DNA from: an uncultured Clostridia bacterium
GTDB lineage: Bacteria; Bacillota; Clostridia; Saccharofermentanales; Saccharofermentanaceae
Length of the DNA: 64,000 nucleotides
Reading direction: 5' to 3'
Assembly (NCBI GenBank): GCA_946407705.1
Contig: CAMJPC010000003.1
Coordinates: forward strand, 178,813-242,812
Positions 44,061 through 52,548 of this stretch are shown in pieces. The position numbers were made by a program, and so were the translations under genes. A model generated the notes under the pieces. That model had not been told where the DNA came from and ran no database searches. It was given only the letters and a program-made list of their open reading frames with translations. The first letter of the stretch is position 1. Each line of letters begins with the position of its first letter.

Positions 44061-45062
44061 ATGACCGAGAAATACAAGATCTATCTGTCTGAAGACACCA
44101 AAACAAGGCTCGCTACCGATGCTGAGCTTTTCGAGTTCACCAGAGAAAACGGTACCGTTAATCTAAACGGGTTTCTCAAAGAACTCATCGTCAACTATTT
44201 CGATCAGTACAGAAGCGACAATGAGAAATTGCTCAATAATGTATTGGGAGAACTGACTTCCGTAAAAGAACTGAAGCCCAAAGCCGCATCAACCCTTGCC
44301 GACAAGATCATCAAGACATATATAAACAACAAGGATACCGCTTCCGGAAAAGGCGCGGTCATTACGCTTACGGTCAGCGGAGAGTCTTACGAGATAATTA
44401 AGATCATCGAGAATAACCTTCTTAAGGATAATTCGCTCTCAGGTTATATAAAAGAAATGTTCCTGTCTTACCTTTCGATACCGAGGAGCAAGAGAGAAGA
44501 GATCATCTTCAAGGACACTTACGAAGCAATAAACAAAGCCATTTCAGAGAACAGGCTCCTCTCTTTCTCTTCAAGAGGCCACGACCATAAAGCGATCGTC
44601 GAACCATACATGATCGCCACATCCAAAGAAGAGCAGTTCAGCTATCTTCTCTGCCACGACCAGAGACAGAAGAAGAACCGTTCCTTCAGGATCTCAAGGC
44701 TCAGCAATGTTTTCATCACCTCGCATACCTTTACAAGGGATCAGAAGACAGAAGACGAACTGACCAGAAAAGGGCTCAGGAGTCCTCATTCCATGTCTGC
44801 CGACATACACGCAGTCGTTCAGATGACCGAGCGCGGCAAGCAGATGTACACGATGATCGTAAAAAACAGGCCGTATGTAACCTACATCGATGGAGACCTG
44901 TATCACTTCGACTGGCCTGAGATGCAGCTGGAAGATTACTTCAGACGTTTCGGCAAAGACGGCATAGTCATAAGTCCAAAGTCATTAAGAACAAAGCTCC
45001 GGAATTACTATTCCAGAGCTTTGGAAGCATACGATGGTAAAAGTCAGACTGATCAGTCCTGA
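44061..45062 (+). CDS. RHH-WYL domain transcriptional regulator
   Basis: A 333-residue protein. Two N-terminal segments look like ribbon-helix-helix units: YKIYLSEDTKTRLATDAELF with GFLKELIVNYFDQY, and ITLTVSGESYEIIKIIEN with SGYIKEMFLSYLS. A WYL domain follows (about 170-300: LLSFSSRGHDHKAIVEPYMI, FSYLLCHDQ, RSFRISRLSNVF). WYL domains bind ligands, probably nucleic acid ends or nucleotides. It is divergent from the tRNA-like RNA, Ro-like and rtcB genes, so it probably controls them. The RHH plus WYL design is also that of WYL1 linked to type VI-D CRISPR, but no Cas gene is here. Confidence 0.88.
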   Translation: MTEKYKIYLSEDTKTRLATDAELFEFTRENGTVNLNGFLKELIVNYFDQYRSDNEKLLNNVLGELTSVKELKPKAASTLADKIIKTYINNKDTASGKGAVITLTVSGESYEIIKIIENNLLKDNSLSGYIKEMFLSYLSIPRSKREEIIFKDTYEAINKAISENRLLSFSSRGHDHKAIVEPYMIATSKEEQFSYLLCHDQRQKKNRSFRISRLSNVFITSHTFTRDQKTEDELTRKGLRSPHSMSADIHAVVQMTERGKQMYTMIVKNRPYVTYIDGDLYHFDWPEMQLEDYFRRFGKDGIVISPKSLRTKLRNYYSRALEAYDGKSQTDQS

Positions 45063-46177
45063 TCGTCATCGAACAGAGAACTCATAGTGTTATCGCCGGT
45101 ATCAAACTCGCCGAATTCCTGGAGTTTGGCGTCTATCTCAGTTATGCGGTTCCTTAATTCTTCAGCTTCCTTCTGCTTTCTGGCAATGATCTCGTCGATC
45201 TGATTGATGGCTGTTGAATTATAAACAAAGGTATTGCCCGAGAGATCTCCTCTTCTGTCGGAGTTGTAAGAGATGGTGTTCTCGATCTCACGGAGCTGAG
45301 CGAGCAAAGCGTTCTTCTCTTTCTCGAGCTGGATCGGGCTGGGTCTCGGCTTTACATATTCACAGGACAGATTGATCATGCCCGCGATGCTTACGTCATC
45401 ACCGGATTCACTGTTATCGGTAACATACTGAAGGCCCTTGTTAACGACAGCTTCTTTGTTTTCCGAATCGCCCTTATGAAGAACAACAAGGCGGTCAAGA
45501 AGAACGATGATGTCTCTGCCGTTGTTGGGATATGTTTTCTCGATTCCGTCCGAATAGACGAACATGGCAAGAGGCTGGCCCTGGCCTTTGATAAACCTGA
45601 AATCAAGCATCGGGTTGTCTGCACAAAGAGAATATGTCTTATTGCCGTCGTTGTAATTACTCTCCGGCATCGGCCATGAATAGTAACCGTCATCAGTAAC
45701 GAGAGCAAACGCTCCGTCACCTATCTGCATGGCTATGAATTCATCGCCGTGGGTAAAAGCCGCAACAAATGTACAGCCATAAGGTGTGTAGTTGTTCTTG
45801 CCGTTGACCAGTTCGATAAAACGTTCTTCGGTCAGCAGTTCTTTCTGTTCCTCGAGTTCTCTCTTGCCCCAAGGATACTTTGCGACATCCTTGTCGACTT
45901 CCGCACGCCACATCTTGATTATCTCAGACATCAGGTCCGGGATCTCACGGGGAGCTCTCATATATTCCCAGATCTTCTGGGCAGCGGAATTACAAGCGAT
46001 TATCGCACCTCTGTCAGATCTGAAATGCTTGCGCCCGCCGTGGCCGTCAGCAACTATGATGAAGTATTCTTCGCCTAAGGTACCGCAGAATGAGCAATCC
46101 TGACACTTAACTCCTCTTTTTACGTGAGAAGCTCCCTGAAGACTCTTATTGAATACCGCAAAGTTCTTTTTCGCCAT
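45053..46177 (-). CDS. PP2C-family protein phosphatase of a TerY-type triad
   Basis: A 374-residue phosphatase. KCQDCSFCGTL and IIVADGHGGRKH are the first metal-binding motifs, YTPYGCTFVAAFTHGDEFIAMQIGDGAF the central one, and DDVSIAGMI the last Asp-containing one. Residues about 285-350 form a coiled coil (LEKEKNALLAQLREIENTI). It would remove phosphates placed by the kinase at 46998-48356. It overlaps the vWA gene by one base (TAATG) and ends 10 bp inside the convergent WYL gene. Confidence 0.93.
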   Translation of the reverse strand: MAKKNFAVFNKSLQGASHVKRGVKCQDCSFCGTLGEEYFIIVADGHGGRKHFRSDRGAIIACNSAAQKIWEYMRAPREIPDLMSEIIKMWRAEVDKDVAKYPWGKRELEEQKELLTEERFIELVNGKNNYTPYGCTFVAAFTHGDEFIAMQIGDGAFALVTDDGYYSWPMPESNYNDGNKTYSLCADNPMLDFRFIKGQGQPLAMFVYSDGIEKTYPNNGRDIIVLLDRLVVLHKGDSENKEAVVNKGLQYVTDNSESGDDVSIAGMINLSCEYVKPRPSPIQLEKEKNALLAQLREIENTISYNSDRRGDLSGNTFVYNSTAINQIDEIIARKQKEAEELRNRITEIDAKLQEFGEFDTGDNTMSSLFDDDQD

Positions 46178-46989
46178 TACTGATTACCGAAAATACTTGA
46201 GAACAAAGAATTATCCACTTCGTTAAATATGCTCTGTGCCTGTTCCTTACCGCCGCCATATGAAGAAGAGACAAGCGATGTCTGGACTTCAGAGGCTCTG
46301 ATCGCGATGTATTCGATGAGATTGCATAAGCCTGCGCCCTCGTCTGCGTAGCGTACATTCTCGCGAATTCCCGTAAACTGTTCGAGAATCCTTCCGACCT
46401 TTTCGGTCTTGGCGCCTTCACCTACCGCGATCGCGTACTTTGATGATTTGCTAAACCACTTGTTTTTCTTAAGCTTTTCCAGAGCAACGGGATACTCGTT
46501 GAAATCCGTAGGCTCACCGTCGGATACGAACATGATAAGCGGAGCAAAATACTCACCAAGCGCAGGATCCATGAATCCGTTCTTATGGAGCTTGACCTCA
46601 AGCGCGTCAAACGCTTTTCCGTAGCATGTATACGCGGGATAGGTATCAATGGGAGTGAAAACGTAGTCGTCGATCAGGATCGGCGTCGGAGTCTTCCATG
46701 TAGCCTCGTTGCAGAACTCCATGATGGCAACTTTGATGACTGAATTCAGGTCATCTCTTGTACGCAGTTCTTTGATGATGTTCTCGATGGCGTAGTTGAC
46801 CTGACCGATCCTCATGCCACGCATACTTCCGGAGACATCGATGATAAAGAAGATATTCAGTATCCTTCGGCCTCCTGCCGTTTTGGGCTGAATCTGAGAT
46901 GCAGGGACAACTTCACTCAGAGATTCTTCTCCAAACTGAGAAAAAAGCTCGGATTCCATGCTCTTCCAAAAATCTGCTGTGTCTGCCAT
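46177..46989 (-). CDS. vWA domain protein (TerY-like)
   Basis: A 271-residue protein starting at 46989, with AGGAG five bases upstream; the frame to 47076 overlaps the kinase and lacks a site. A vWA domain spans about 43-240: IIDVSGSM (D51, S53, S55 of the MIDAS), the Thr block KVAIMEFCNEATWKTP, and FVSDGEPTDF. TerY proteins are vWA scaffolds found with a kinase and a PP2C phosphatase in tellurite/stress and phage-conflict loci. It sits between those two genes in one operon, with coupling on the 3' side. Confidence 0.92.
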   Translation of the reverse strand: MADTADFWKSMESELFSQFGEESLSEVVPASQIQPKTAGGRRILNIFFIIDVSGSMRGMRIGQVNYAIENIIKELRTRDDLNSVIKVAIMEFCNEATWKTPTPILIDDYVFTPIDTYPAYTCYGKAFDALEVKLHKNGFMDPALGEYFAPLIMFVSDGEPTDFNEYPVALEKLKKNKWFSKSSKYAIAVGEGAKTEKVGRILEQFTGIRENVRYADEGAGLCNLIEYIAIRASEVQTSLVSSSYGGGKEQAQSIFNEVDNSLFSSIFGNQ

Positions 46990-46997
46990 ATGCTCTC

Positions 46998-48356
46998 CTA
47001 AATAACCGTAAATTGTGTTCTGTCTATCGATACTTCCATGCCCTTCATGATCGGCATCTTGCCTTTGGGCGGGCAACTTCCCTCTTTACCCTCCATGCTG
47101 AACCTGATCGTGTGAGGGCTGGCATTATAAAGTCCGAGCACGTCCTTCCTGGCTGTCGGAATGATCTTTCCGACCGGAGTCTTAAAGTCATTCGAGAACT
47201 CGTTGAAGTGATAAGAATAAAGGATCTTATCAGGCATGCAGTAAACTTCTTTGCCGTGCTTATATTTTAGTATCCTGAGTCCTTCAGGAAGTTCCTTGTC
47301 GTATCTCTTACCGAAGAAAGCCTCGTATCCGTTGACCAGTACAAGATGGTCTCTTACGCTGAGCAGGATCTTGCGCCATTCGGTAGCAGTAAGACGCTTG
47401 TTGTTCTCCCTGATGCCCAAAGTGAATACCTGCTCAAACGCATCAAGCAGTTCCTTCGGATAAAGCAGACCAAACTTAAGTACATCAGAGTTGTACTTAA
47501 GGCTTGCGGGATTCGTGTTATTAACCGAAGAGAGACAATAGCGCGGATTTGTTCCGTAGATCTGCATCTCAGACTGCTTGTCAGAGATAGAAGGATCGTT
47601 TCTGATGTCTCTGGTCGCCTCGCCTTCCAAAGGATGGCCGTGCATAAACAATCTGAAAAGGATTATCGCGAGCGAGAACTCGTCAGTATATCTGTCAGGG
47701 AGCTTTTCTCCACGTACGACCTCAGGCGCCATGAACGTCATCATGCCGCGGATTCCGAGGTTCGTTCTGTCAGGTGAAACGTTATCGCAGTCACAGATGA
47801 AAACGTCACCGTTGGTCATGTTAACGGCAATACCGCCGTCATTGATGTCCTGATATGAAAGACCCAGTGAATGAAGGATCTCAAATGCCCTGACGATATT
47901 AAGACCTGCCGTTACAACGGAGAACCAGCTCTTCCATCTGAGGTGAATGAGCTGACCTGTTGAAGGGATCTTTTTGAGACCCATGACGACATTCTTAAAC
48001 GGCTCATAACCAGCCGGGAAAAGATCCATCAGATAACCGAAAGAACCTGCCTGAGGCTCGATCATCTGGAGTGGCCAGATGAACTGTGTGGCCACGTCTC
48101 CCTTTGAGAGCGTAGGAACACCCTGCTTAACGTTCTTTTGGAGGTTCTTGCGGAAAGCAGCGGCATCGATCCTGTCAAGGCAATCCTTGTGATACCACTT
48201 TAACGCGTAAACACCGTCGGCACCCTGGACCTTATAGACCTCACCCTGACCGCCGCGTCCGAGAGGCTGCAAAATGGTGTAGATCTCACCATTTTCCGAG
48301 CGGAGTTGTACACCGTTTTCGAACGTATAGCTTTTCTTGATCGCATAACTTCCCAT
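46998..48356 (-). CDS. Protein kinase of a TerY-type triad
   Basis: A 452-residue kinase. Glycine loop LGRGGQGEVYKV (33-43), ATP lysine K53 in YALKWY, catalytic loop LSYQDINDGG (D170, N172; the usual HRD is YQD), metal site ICDCDNV (D189-D191; the usual DFG is DCD) and FMAPEVV. These substitutions are typical of TerYP-type kinases and keep the key Asp and Asn residues, so activity is likely. The last 90 residues (from about 365) are an extra beta-rich domain ending KGMEVSIDRTQFTVI, perhaps FHA-like. Soluble. Followed after 8 bp by the vWA gene. Confidence 0.92.
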   Translation of the reverse strand: MGSYAIKKSYTFENGVQLRSENGEIYTILQPLGRGGQGEVYKVQGADGVYALKWYHKDCLDRIDAAAFRKNLQKNVKQGVPTLSKGDVATQFIWPLQMIEPQAGSFGYLMDLFPAGYEPFKNVVMGLKKIPSTGQLIHLRWKSWFSVVTAGLNIVRAFEILHSLGLSYQDINDGGIAVNMTNGDVFICDCDNVSPDRTNLGIRGMMTFMAPEVVRGEKLPDRYTDEFSLAIILFRLFMHGHPLEGEATRDIRNDPSISDKQSEMQIYGTNPRYCLSSVNNTNPASLKYNSDVLKFGLLYPKELLDAFEQVFTLGIRENNKRLTATEWRKILLSVRDHLVLVNGYEAFFGKRYDKELPEGLRILKYKHGKEVYCMPDKILYSYHFNEFSNDFKTPVGKIIPTARKDVLGLYNASPHTIRFSMEGKEGSCPPKGKMPIMKGMEVSIDRTQFTVI

Positions 48357-48457
48357 CGAAAAAGTTTAACTCCTCAGCCTAAACTCAATATCTATTATAG
48401 TATTTTCTTCCTCAAAACATCAACTAAGTTTAATCATTCAAAAGCCGCGGCAGATCC

Positions 48458-50335
48458 TCATGCTTTAGAAGGATCGGTCTTGTCGACACAATCGTAACTA
48501 TCGGAGAATCTGTCAACATAATATGCCTTTAAAGACAGGAGACTGTCAAAGCCTCTGAAAGCCTTATTGCCAAACGAAACCGTAAGCGTCTCTCCCGTAT
48601 AGTTCTTTCCACAAAGAGTCATGTCGATCTTGCCGTCCGCAGCATAATTGACGTTGGTTATGTAAACGCAGGAGAAGTAAGTGAAGTCATCAGACTGAAG
48701 ACCATTCTCAACACGGACTACGTTTTTGTAGACGAAGATAAGGAAATTGTTACGTTCAGCCGAAACACCTTCTTTAACAGACATGAAATAGTAACCGACA
48801 CATGTTGAACTGACCTGTCCGACATGGGCATTCGAAACATCTTTAAGGAACTGGCTGTTCTTATACGTGTCAGCTTCCTGCTGAAGAGTTGTCATCAGTC
48901 CTGACGGGATATCTTCCAGTTTCCTGGCGTAAACAGGCAGACCGGAAACAGTGATCGTCTTGGAATCAGCCGTAGGACGGACTCCGTAATTCTCCATGAG
49001 GTACTTCTCGAGTCCCGAACCTTGGTTGGTCGAAATGGTAATGGTATCGCCGTTCTTGAGATCTGTGCTCTTATCAACGCGGAATTCCAAACCATAAGGA
49101 TTTGCACCGGGATGAATCTCAATTGACGCAAAAGGTGACGCGCCCTTGAATGAAGGATAAACATCCGCAAAGACGTCAACGGTGGTGGCCGTGCTGAGGC
49201 CTTTGACCGTGTCAGTCAGTTTGTTCTTGTACACCTTCACCTTAAAGTACTTGTTGAGGCTGTCGACAAGTTTGCTTTCCCATTCAAACTCGACCTTATC
49301 ACCGTTTGAAACATTCTGTTTGATAACGACGCCGTTATCGACATATTCCCTGATGATCTTTTCAAAAGCCTTCTGAGGTGCATATCCTGAATATGCAGCC
49401 TTACCTTCATTCGTGAACTTCAGGGACTTTTCGTATTTCCTGTTGAACCCGTCGTAATCGAAATTGAATACTGCCTGTCCATTGGTTCCGGAACCGGTGT
49501 ATTCAATGCTTGCAAACTCATTAAGATTGATCTTGATCCTGCTGTTGGATACGATCGCAACTATCACGATGACGATGATGATGACGGCGAGAGCCGCAGC
49601 ACCGCCGATAATGAAAGGCTTGAGGTTCTTTTTCGCGGGAGCGGGAGCAGTTCCGCTCATCATGGACTGAGGCGCTGCCTGATTCTGGGAATACATGGAT
49701 ATGGGCATGCTAACAGGTGCCTGCATCTGTGAATAACCCTGAACCTGACCTTGCATCGGAGGCTGCATCTGGGAATACGTCGGTGTCTGGGCAGGAGGCT
49801 GCATCTGCGAATAGCCCTGAGGCTGAACTGCAGCCTGCTGTGCAGGTACCGCAACGGGAGCTGCAGCCAAAGGAGCAGCCGGTTGCTGATCAGCAGTCTT
49901 TTTCTTCTTGCCCTTGGCAGCGGGCTTAGCTCCCCTGGTGTCCCAACCGATCATTTCGTCAAAGTAGCTGATCAGCTGCTCGGCCTTCTTATCAGAAAGA
50001 CCAGCTTCATCGATGATCATCTTCTTGACATGCGTATAGAAACTCTCGTCGGGTTTACCATGGTTCTGAAGCTGATATTTATATAAGTTTCCGAGACCGA
50101 CGTGATAAACGAGTTCCAGACTGTGCTTAAGAACTTCAGAATCCGGGACAAGATCGCTGAGAGCTGAAGTTATGTATCTGGCATCGCTTAAGACCATGTC
50201 ACGGCCGAAGTCGTCATAGATCTTTCGAAGAGCCTGACCTGTACCCGTAACAGGTTCTACCCTGCTCTGTGAAGCGCCGCAATTAACACAAAACTCGGAG
50301 CTTATCTTATCGCCACCGCATCTCCAACATCTCAT
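48458..50335 (-). CDS. Zinc-ribbon membrane protein of the triad operon
   Basis: A 625-residue protein in four parts. An N-terminal zinc ribbon CWRCGGDKISSEFCVNCG; a helical domain (about 28-135, ALRKIYDDFGRDMV... LISYFDEMIGWD) shared with the product of 50385-51002; a low-complexity linker (about 150-235) with repeated YSQMQ and PPAQ/PPMQ units; one membrane helix (about 244-268); and an extracellular part of some 350 residues with repeated domains, like TcaA-type zinc-ribbon proteins. The helical domain may be the target or docking site of the kinase. It is followed by the kinase gene after about 100 bp. Confidence 0.8.
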   Translation of the reverse strand: MRCWRCGGDKISSEFCVNCGASQSRVEPVTGTGQALRKIYDDFGRDMVLSDARYITSALSDLVPDSEVLKHSLELVYHVGLGNLYKYQLQNHGKPDESFYTHVKKMIIDEAGLSDKKAEQLISYFDEMIGWDTRGAKPAAKGKKKKTADQQPAAPLAAAPVAVPAQQAAVQPQGYSQMQPPAQTPTYSQMQPPMQGQVQGYSQMQAPVSMPISMYSQNQAAPQSMMSGTAPAPAKKNLKPFIIGGAAALAVIIIVIVIVAIVSNSRIKINLNEFASIEYTGSGTNGQAVFNFDYDGFNRKYEKSLKFTNEGKAAYSGYAPQKAFEKIIREYVDNGVVIKQNVSNGDKVEFEWESKLVDSLNKYFKVKVYKNKLTDTVKGLSTATTVDVFADVYPSFKGASPFASIEIHPGANPYGLEFRVDKSTDLKNGDTITISTNQGSGLEKYLMENYGVRPTADSKTITVSGLPVYARKLEDIPSGLMTTLQQEADTYKNSQFLKDVSNAHVGQVSSTCVGYYFMSVKEGVSAERNNFLIFVYKNVVRVENGLQSDDFTYFSCVYITNVNYAADGKIDMTLCGKNYTGETLTVSFGNKAFRGFDSLLSLKAYYVDRFSDSYDCVDKTDPSKA

Positions 50336-50384
50336 CTGTGTACCCTCTCAAAATAATGTTTCATTATTCTATACCTTTATGATT

Positions 50385-51002
50385 TCATCCGAAAATCTGA
50401 TTTCCCCAACGGAGCAGGCAGAGGATGATAATGATGTCTATGAGGATGAAAGCAAGCAAATAATAAACGATCGGGGGAATTCCCTTTTTCTTTTCGGGAA
50501 CCGGCTCTTCGACCTTTACAACCTTCTTCTTTTTAGGCGTTTTAGGCTTGGCCTCAGCTTTTGCCTTTGCTTCAGCTTCGGCGGCAAAATCAGGCTTTGA
50601 GGAACTGTCCCAGCCGATCATCTCATCAAAATACTGGATCAACTGATCGGCCTTCTTTCCGGAAAAGCCCGTACGGTCAATTATCGTCTCTCTGACGCGC
50701 CTGTAAAATGCCTCATCAGGCTCGCCGGAATTACGGATCTGGGACTTGTAAACAGTTCCGAGACCCACAGTATAAACAAGCTCAATGCTGTGCTTTACCA
50801 CATCGGATTCCGACACCAGATCGCCAATGGCTGAAGTAATGTAATGAGGATCATCGAAGACCTTCTCATAACCAAAGTCGTTGTAGATCTTCCTGAGCGC
50901 CTTTCCGACAGTTGTAGAAGGTTTGGTCCTGTCTAAAGTTGCGCCGCAATAAAGGCAAACGCCGGTATCAACATTGTCACTACCGCATTTCCAGCATTTC
51001 AT
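50385..51002 (-). CDS. Zinc-ribbon protein, short paralogue
   Basis: A 205-residue protein: zinc ribbon CWKCGSDNVDTGVCLYCGA, the same helical domain as its neighbour (ALRKIYNDFGYEKV... LIQYFDEMIGWD, about 29-132), a Lys/Glu-rich linker (EAKAKAEAKPKTPKKKK) and one C-terminal membrane helix (about 181-200). It is in effect the 625-residue protein without the extracellular part, a likely gene duplication. It leads the operon; TATAAT at 51061-51066 on the minus strand is a likely -10. No named family is recognised for the helical domain. Confidence 0.78.
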   Translation of the reverse strand: MKCWKCGSDNVDTGVCLYCGATLDRTKPSTTVGKALRKIYNDFGYEKVFDDPHYITSAIGDLVSESDVVKHSIELVYTVGLGTVYKSQIRNSGEPDEAFYRRVRETIIDRTGFSGKKADQLIQYFDEMIGWDSSSKPDFAAEAEAKAKAEAKPKTPKKKKVVKVEEPVPEKKKGIPPIVYYLLAFILIDIIIILCLLRWGNQIFG

Positions 51003-51060
51003 TTATATACCCTCTCAAATAAATAATTAACCATATAAATGGTTATCCCCATCTTTATGT

Positions 51061-51066
51061 ATTATA
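51061..51066 (-). promoter_or_regulatory. Candidate -10 of the TerY-type operon
   Basis: TATAAT on the minus strand, 59 bases before the first gene. The -35 is poor. The leader can form a small hairpin, AACCATTTATATGGTT (51027-51042). Confidence 0.4.
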
Positions 51067-51162
51067 GCACCGGGTTACCCTTCACTTATGAACAAACATT
51101 AAAATAAAGAAGAAAATAATTATTCAGGTGTCGAAGACGCAGCATACAAAGGCGTTTTGCGA

Positions 51163-51468
51163 TCATTCAGCCTCGTAATCGAAGCTGCTCCTTATCTTCA
51201 TGAAGGGTCTTACTTTGGTCGTGGCGACCTCAACGTGTAAAGGATTGGAAGTATAGCCTTTGAGGGCTTCTTCACTCTCGAAAAGAGAATCGAGCATGGC
51301 ATCCCCGCTGGAACTTTCAAGACCTTTGGTGATAACCCGTATGTCTACAAGACCGGGGATCTTGCCTTTAAGGCCTTCCAATCCGCTCTTGATACCTGCT
51401 TTGATATCTTCTTTCTCACCGGCACCGTATTCTTCCTTGATCGTCCAGACTATAACGTGTCTTACCAT
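51163..51468 (-). CDS. Dabb (stress-response A/B barrel) domain protein
   Basis: A 101-residue protein beginning MVRHVIVWTIKEEYG and containing KGKIPGLVDIRVI, DAMLDSLFESEEALKGYTSNPLHVEVA, the marks of the Dabb/ferredoxin-like dimeric barrel family. Members include plant HS1 and small bacterial enzymes of many kinds. The function of this one is unknown. It lies 23 bp after the GNAT gene and may be cotranscribed with it. Confidence 0.9.
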   Translation of the reverse strand: MVRHVIVWTIKEEYGAGEKEDIKAGIKSGLEGLKGKIPGLVDIRVITKGLESSSGDAMLDSLFESEEALKGYTSNPLHVEVATTKVRPFMKIRSSFDYEAE

Positions 51469-51491
51469 GATAAAAAACTCCTTTTCATTAT

Positions 51492-52367
51492 TTAAGCATG
51501 CGACAGTTCCGGGAAATAAAGTCTGTCACGCTCTATCGATTCAAGTTCTCTGCCCTTGTAAAAGAGCCTGTAATCGTCAGAACCGTCATATAGTTCAGAC
51601 GTGCAAAGATCAAGGTCTTCCGCAAGCGGAGTATAGCCGAGTCTGCACTTCCCATTCACAAGATCCAAACGGCGGATCACATCCGAAAGCGCAGTTTTTT
51701 CTTTGCAGAGCACCGACTGCAGGACCGTGCAGTCTTCCTCATCCAAAACAACAAAACAATCGATGTCATCTGCATAGAAGACATTGTCAAAGCCGCCTGT
51801 ATAAAACATCTGAAGGCCATACTTATTGAGCTGTTCAAATGAAGAATGCATCTTTGCGTTTCTGACGAGTGCGATGTATCTTTGCTTCATTTCTTCTCCC
51901 ATTTCCGTTATGGGTCTGAATCTTGATTGCGCTTTTTCGGTCTTGCAGTATTCGTCTTTTACGAAGTATCTGTACTGGTTCGTAATGCCAAACCCCATCT
52001 TCTTATAAAACCCCAAAGCATTAAGATTCCCAAAAAGATAGAAACCGTCACAACAGCTCCCGTATTCTTCGATCACACGGCTTATCAATTTCGCTGCCAA
52101 GCCCTGTTTTCTGTGGTCCTCATCGGTCATTACCGTTCCGATCTGAATGTAGTTTTTAACAGTGCCGTTCTGCATGAACTTCATACGGTTTGCTGAAACA
52201 TTTGAGATCATTTTTCCATCTTCAACAAACGAAAAAGGAATATAATCGCCTTCAAAACCGCCGCTTATCACCCAGCCTTCGAAATCAAATCCGAAAACCT
52301 TCTGCGTCAGTTCATTGAGCATATGCCGGGACTTTTCATCCCGCATGTAATCACTTATAAACTGCAC
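51492..52367 (-). CDS. GNAT-family N-acetyltransferase
   Basis: A 291-residue protein. Acetyl-CoA site in the first half: IGTVMTDEDHRKQGLAAKLISRVIEE with the R/Q-x-x-G-x-A/G loop, followed by FYLFGNLNALGFYKKMGFG. The second half is an extra domain of about 130 residues, as in the Eis-like and YkwB-type two-part GNATs. No signal peptide. Substrate unknown. Confidence 0.9.
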   Translation of the reverse strand: MQFISDYMRDEKSRHMLNELTQKVFGFDFEGWVISGGFEGDYIPFSFVEDGKMISNVSANRMKFMQNGTVKNYIQIGTVMTDEDHRKQGLAAKLISRVIEEYGSCCDGFYLFGNLNALGFYKKMGFGITNQYRYFVKDEYCKTEKAQSRFRPITEMGEEMKQRYIALVRNAKMHSSFEQLNKYGLQMFYTGGFDNVFYADDIDCFVVLDEEDCTVLQSVLCKEKTALSDVIRRLDLVNGKCRLGYTPLAEDLDLCTSELYDGSDDYRLFYKGRELESIERDRLYFPELSHA

Positions 52368-52511
52368 TTCATTCCCCCGGTTTCGTTTTTATATCCTTAA
52401 GCAGTATAACATTTCCGGCCAGGATCCCAACCGCACGTGAGTCGTCAAAAAAAGCAGAATTATCCTAATAACCGCAAAAACTCCCTTCTTTAATTTGTTT
52501 TTTCACGGGTA

Positions 52512-52517
52512 TATAAT
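52512..52517 (+). promoter_or_regulatory. Candidate -10 of the GGDEF gene
   Basis: TATAAT with TTTAAT 17 bases upstream (52489-52494). It lies 31 bp before the ATG at 52549. Confidence 0.45.
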
Positions 52518-52548
52518 TAATTGTCAAAAAATCAATTGTGAGAGGGTT

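Noticed and set aside
44061..45062. A type VI-D CRISPR accessory gene (WYL1)
   Set aside because: The domain layout is similar, but no Cas13d, repeat array or other Cas gene is present in the window.
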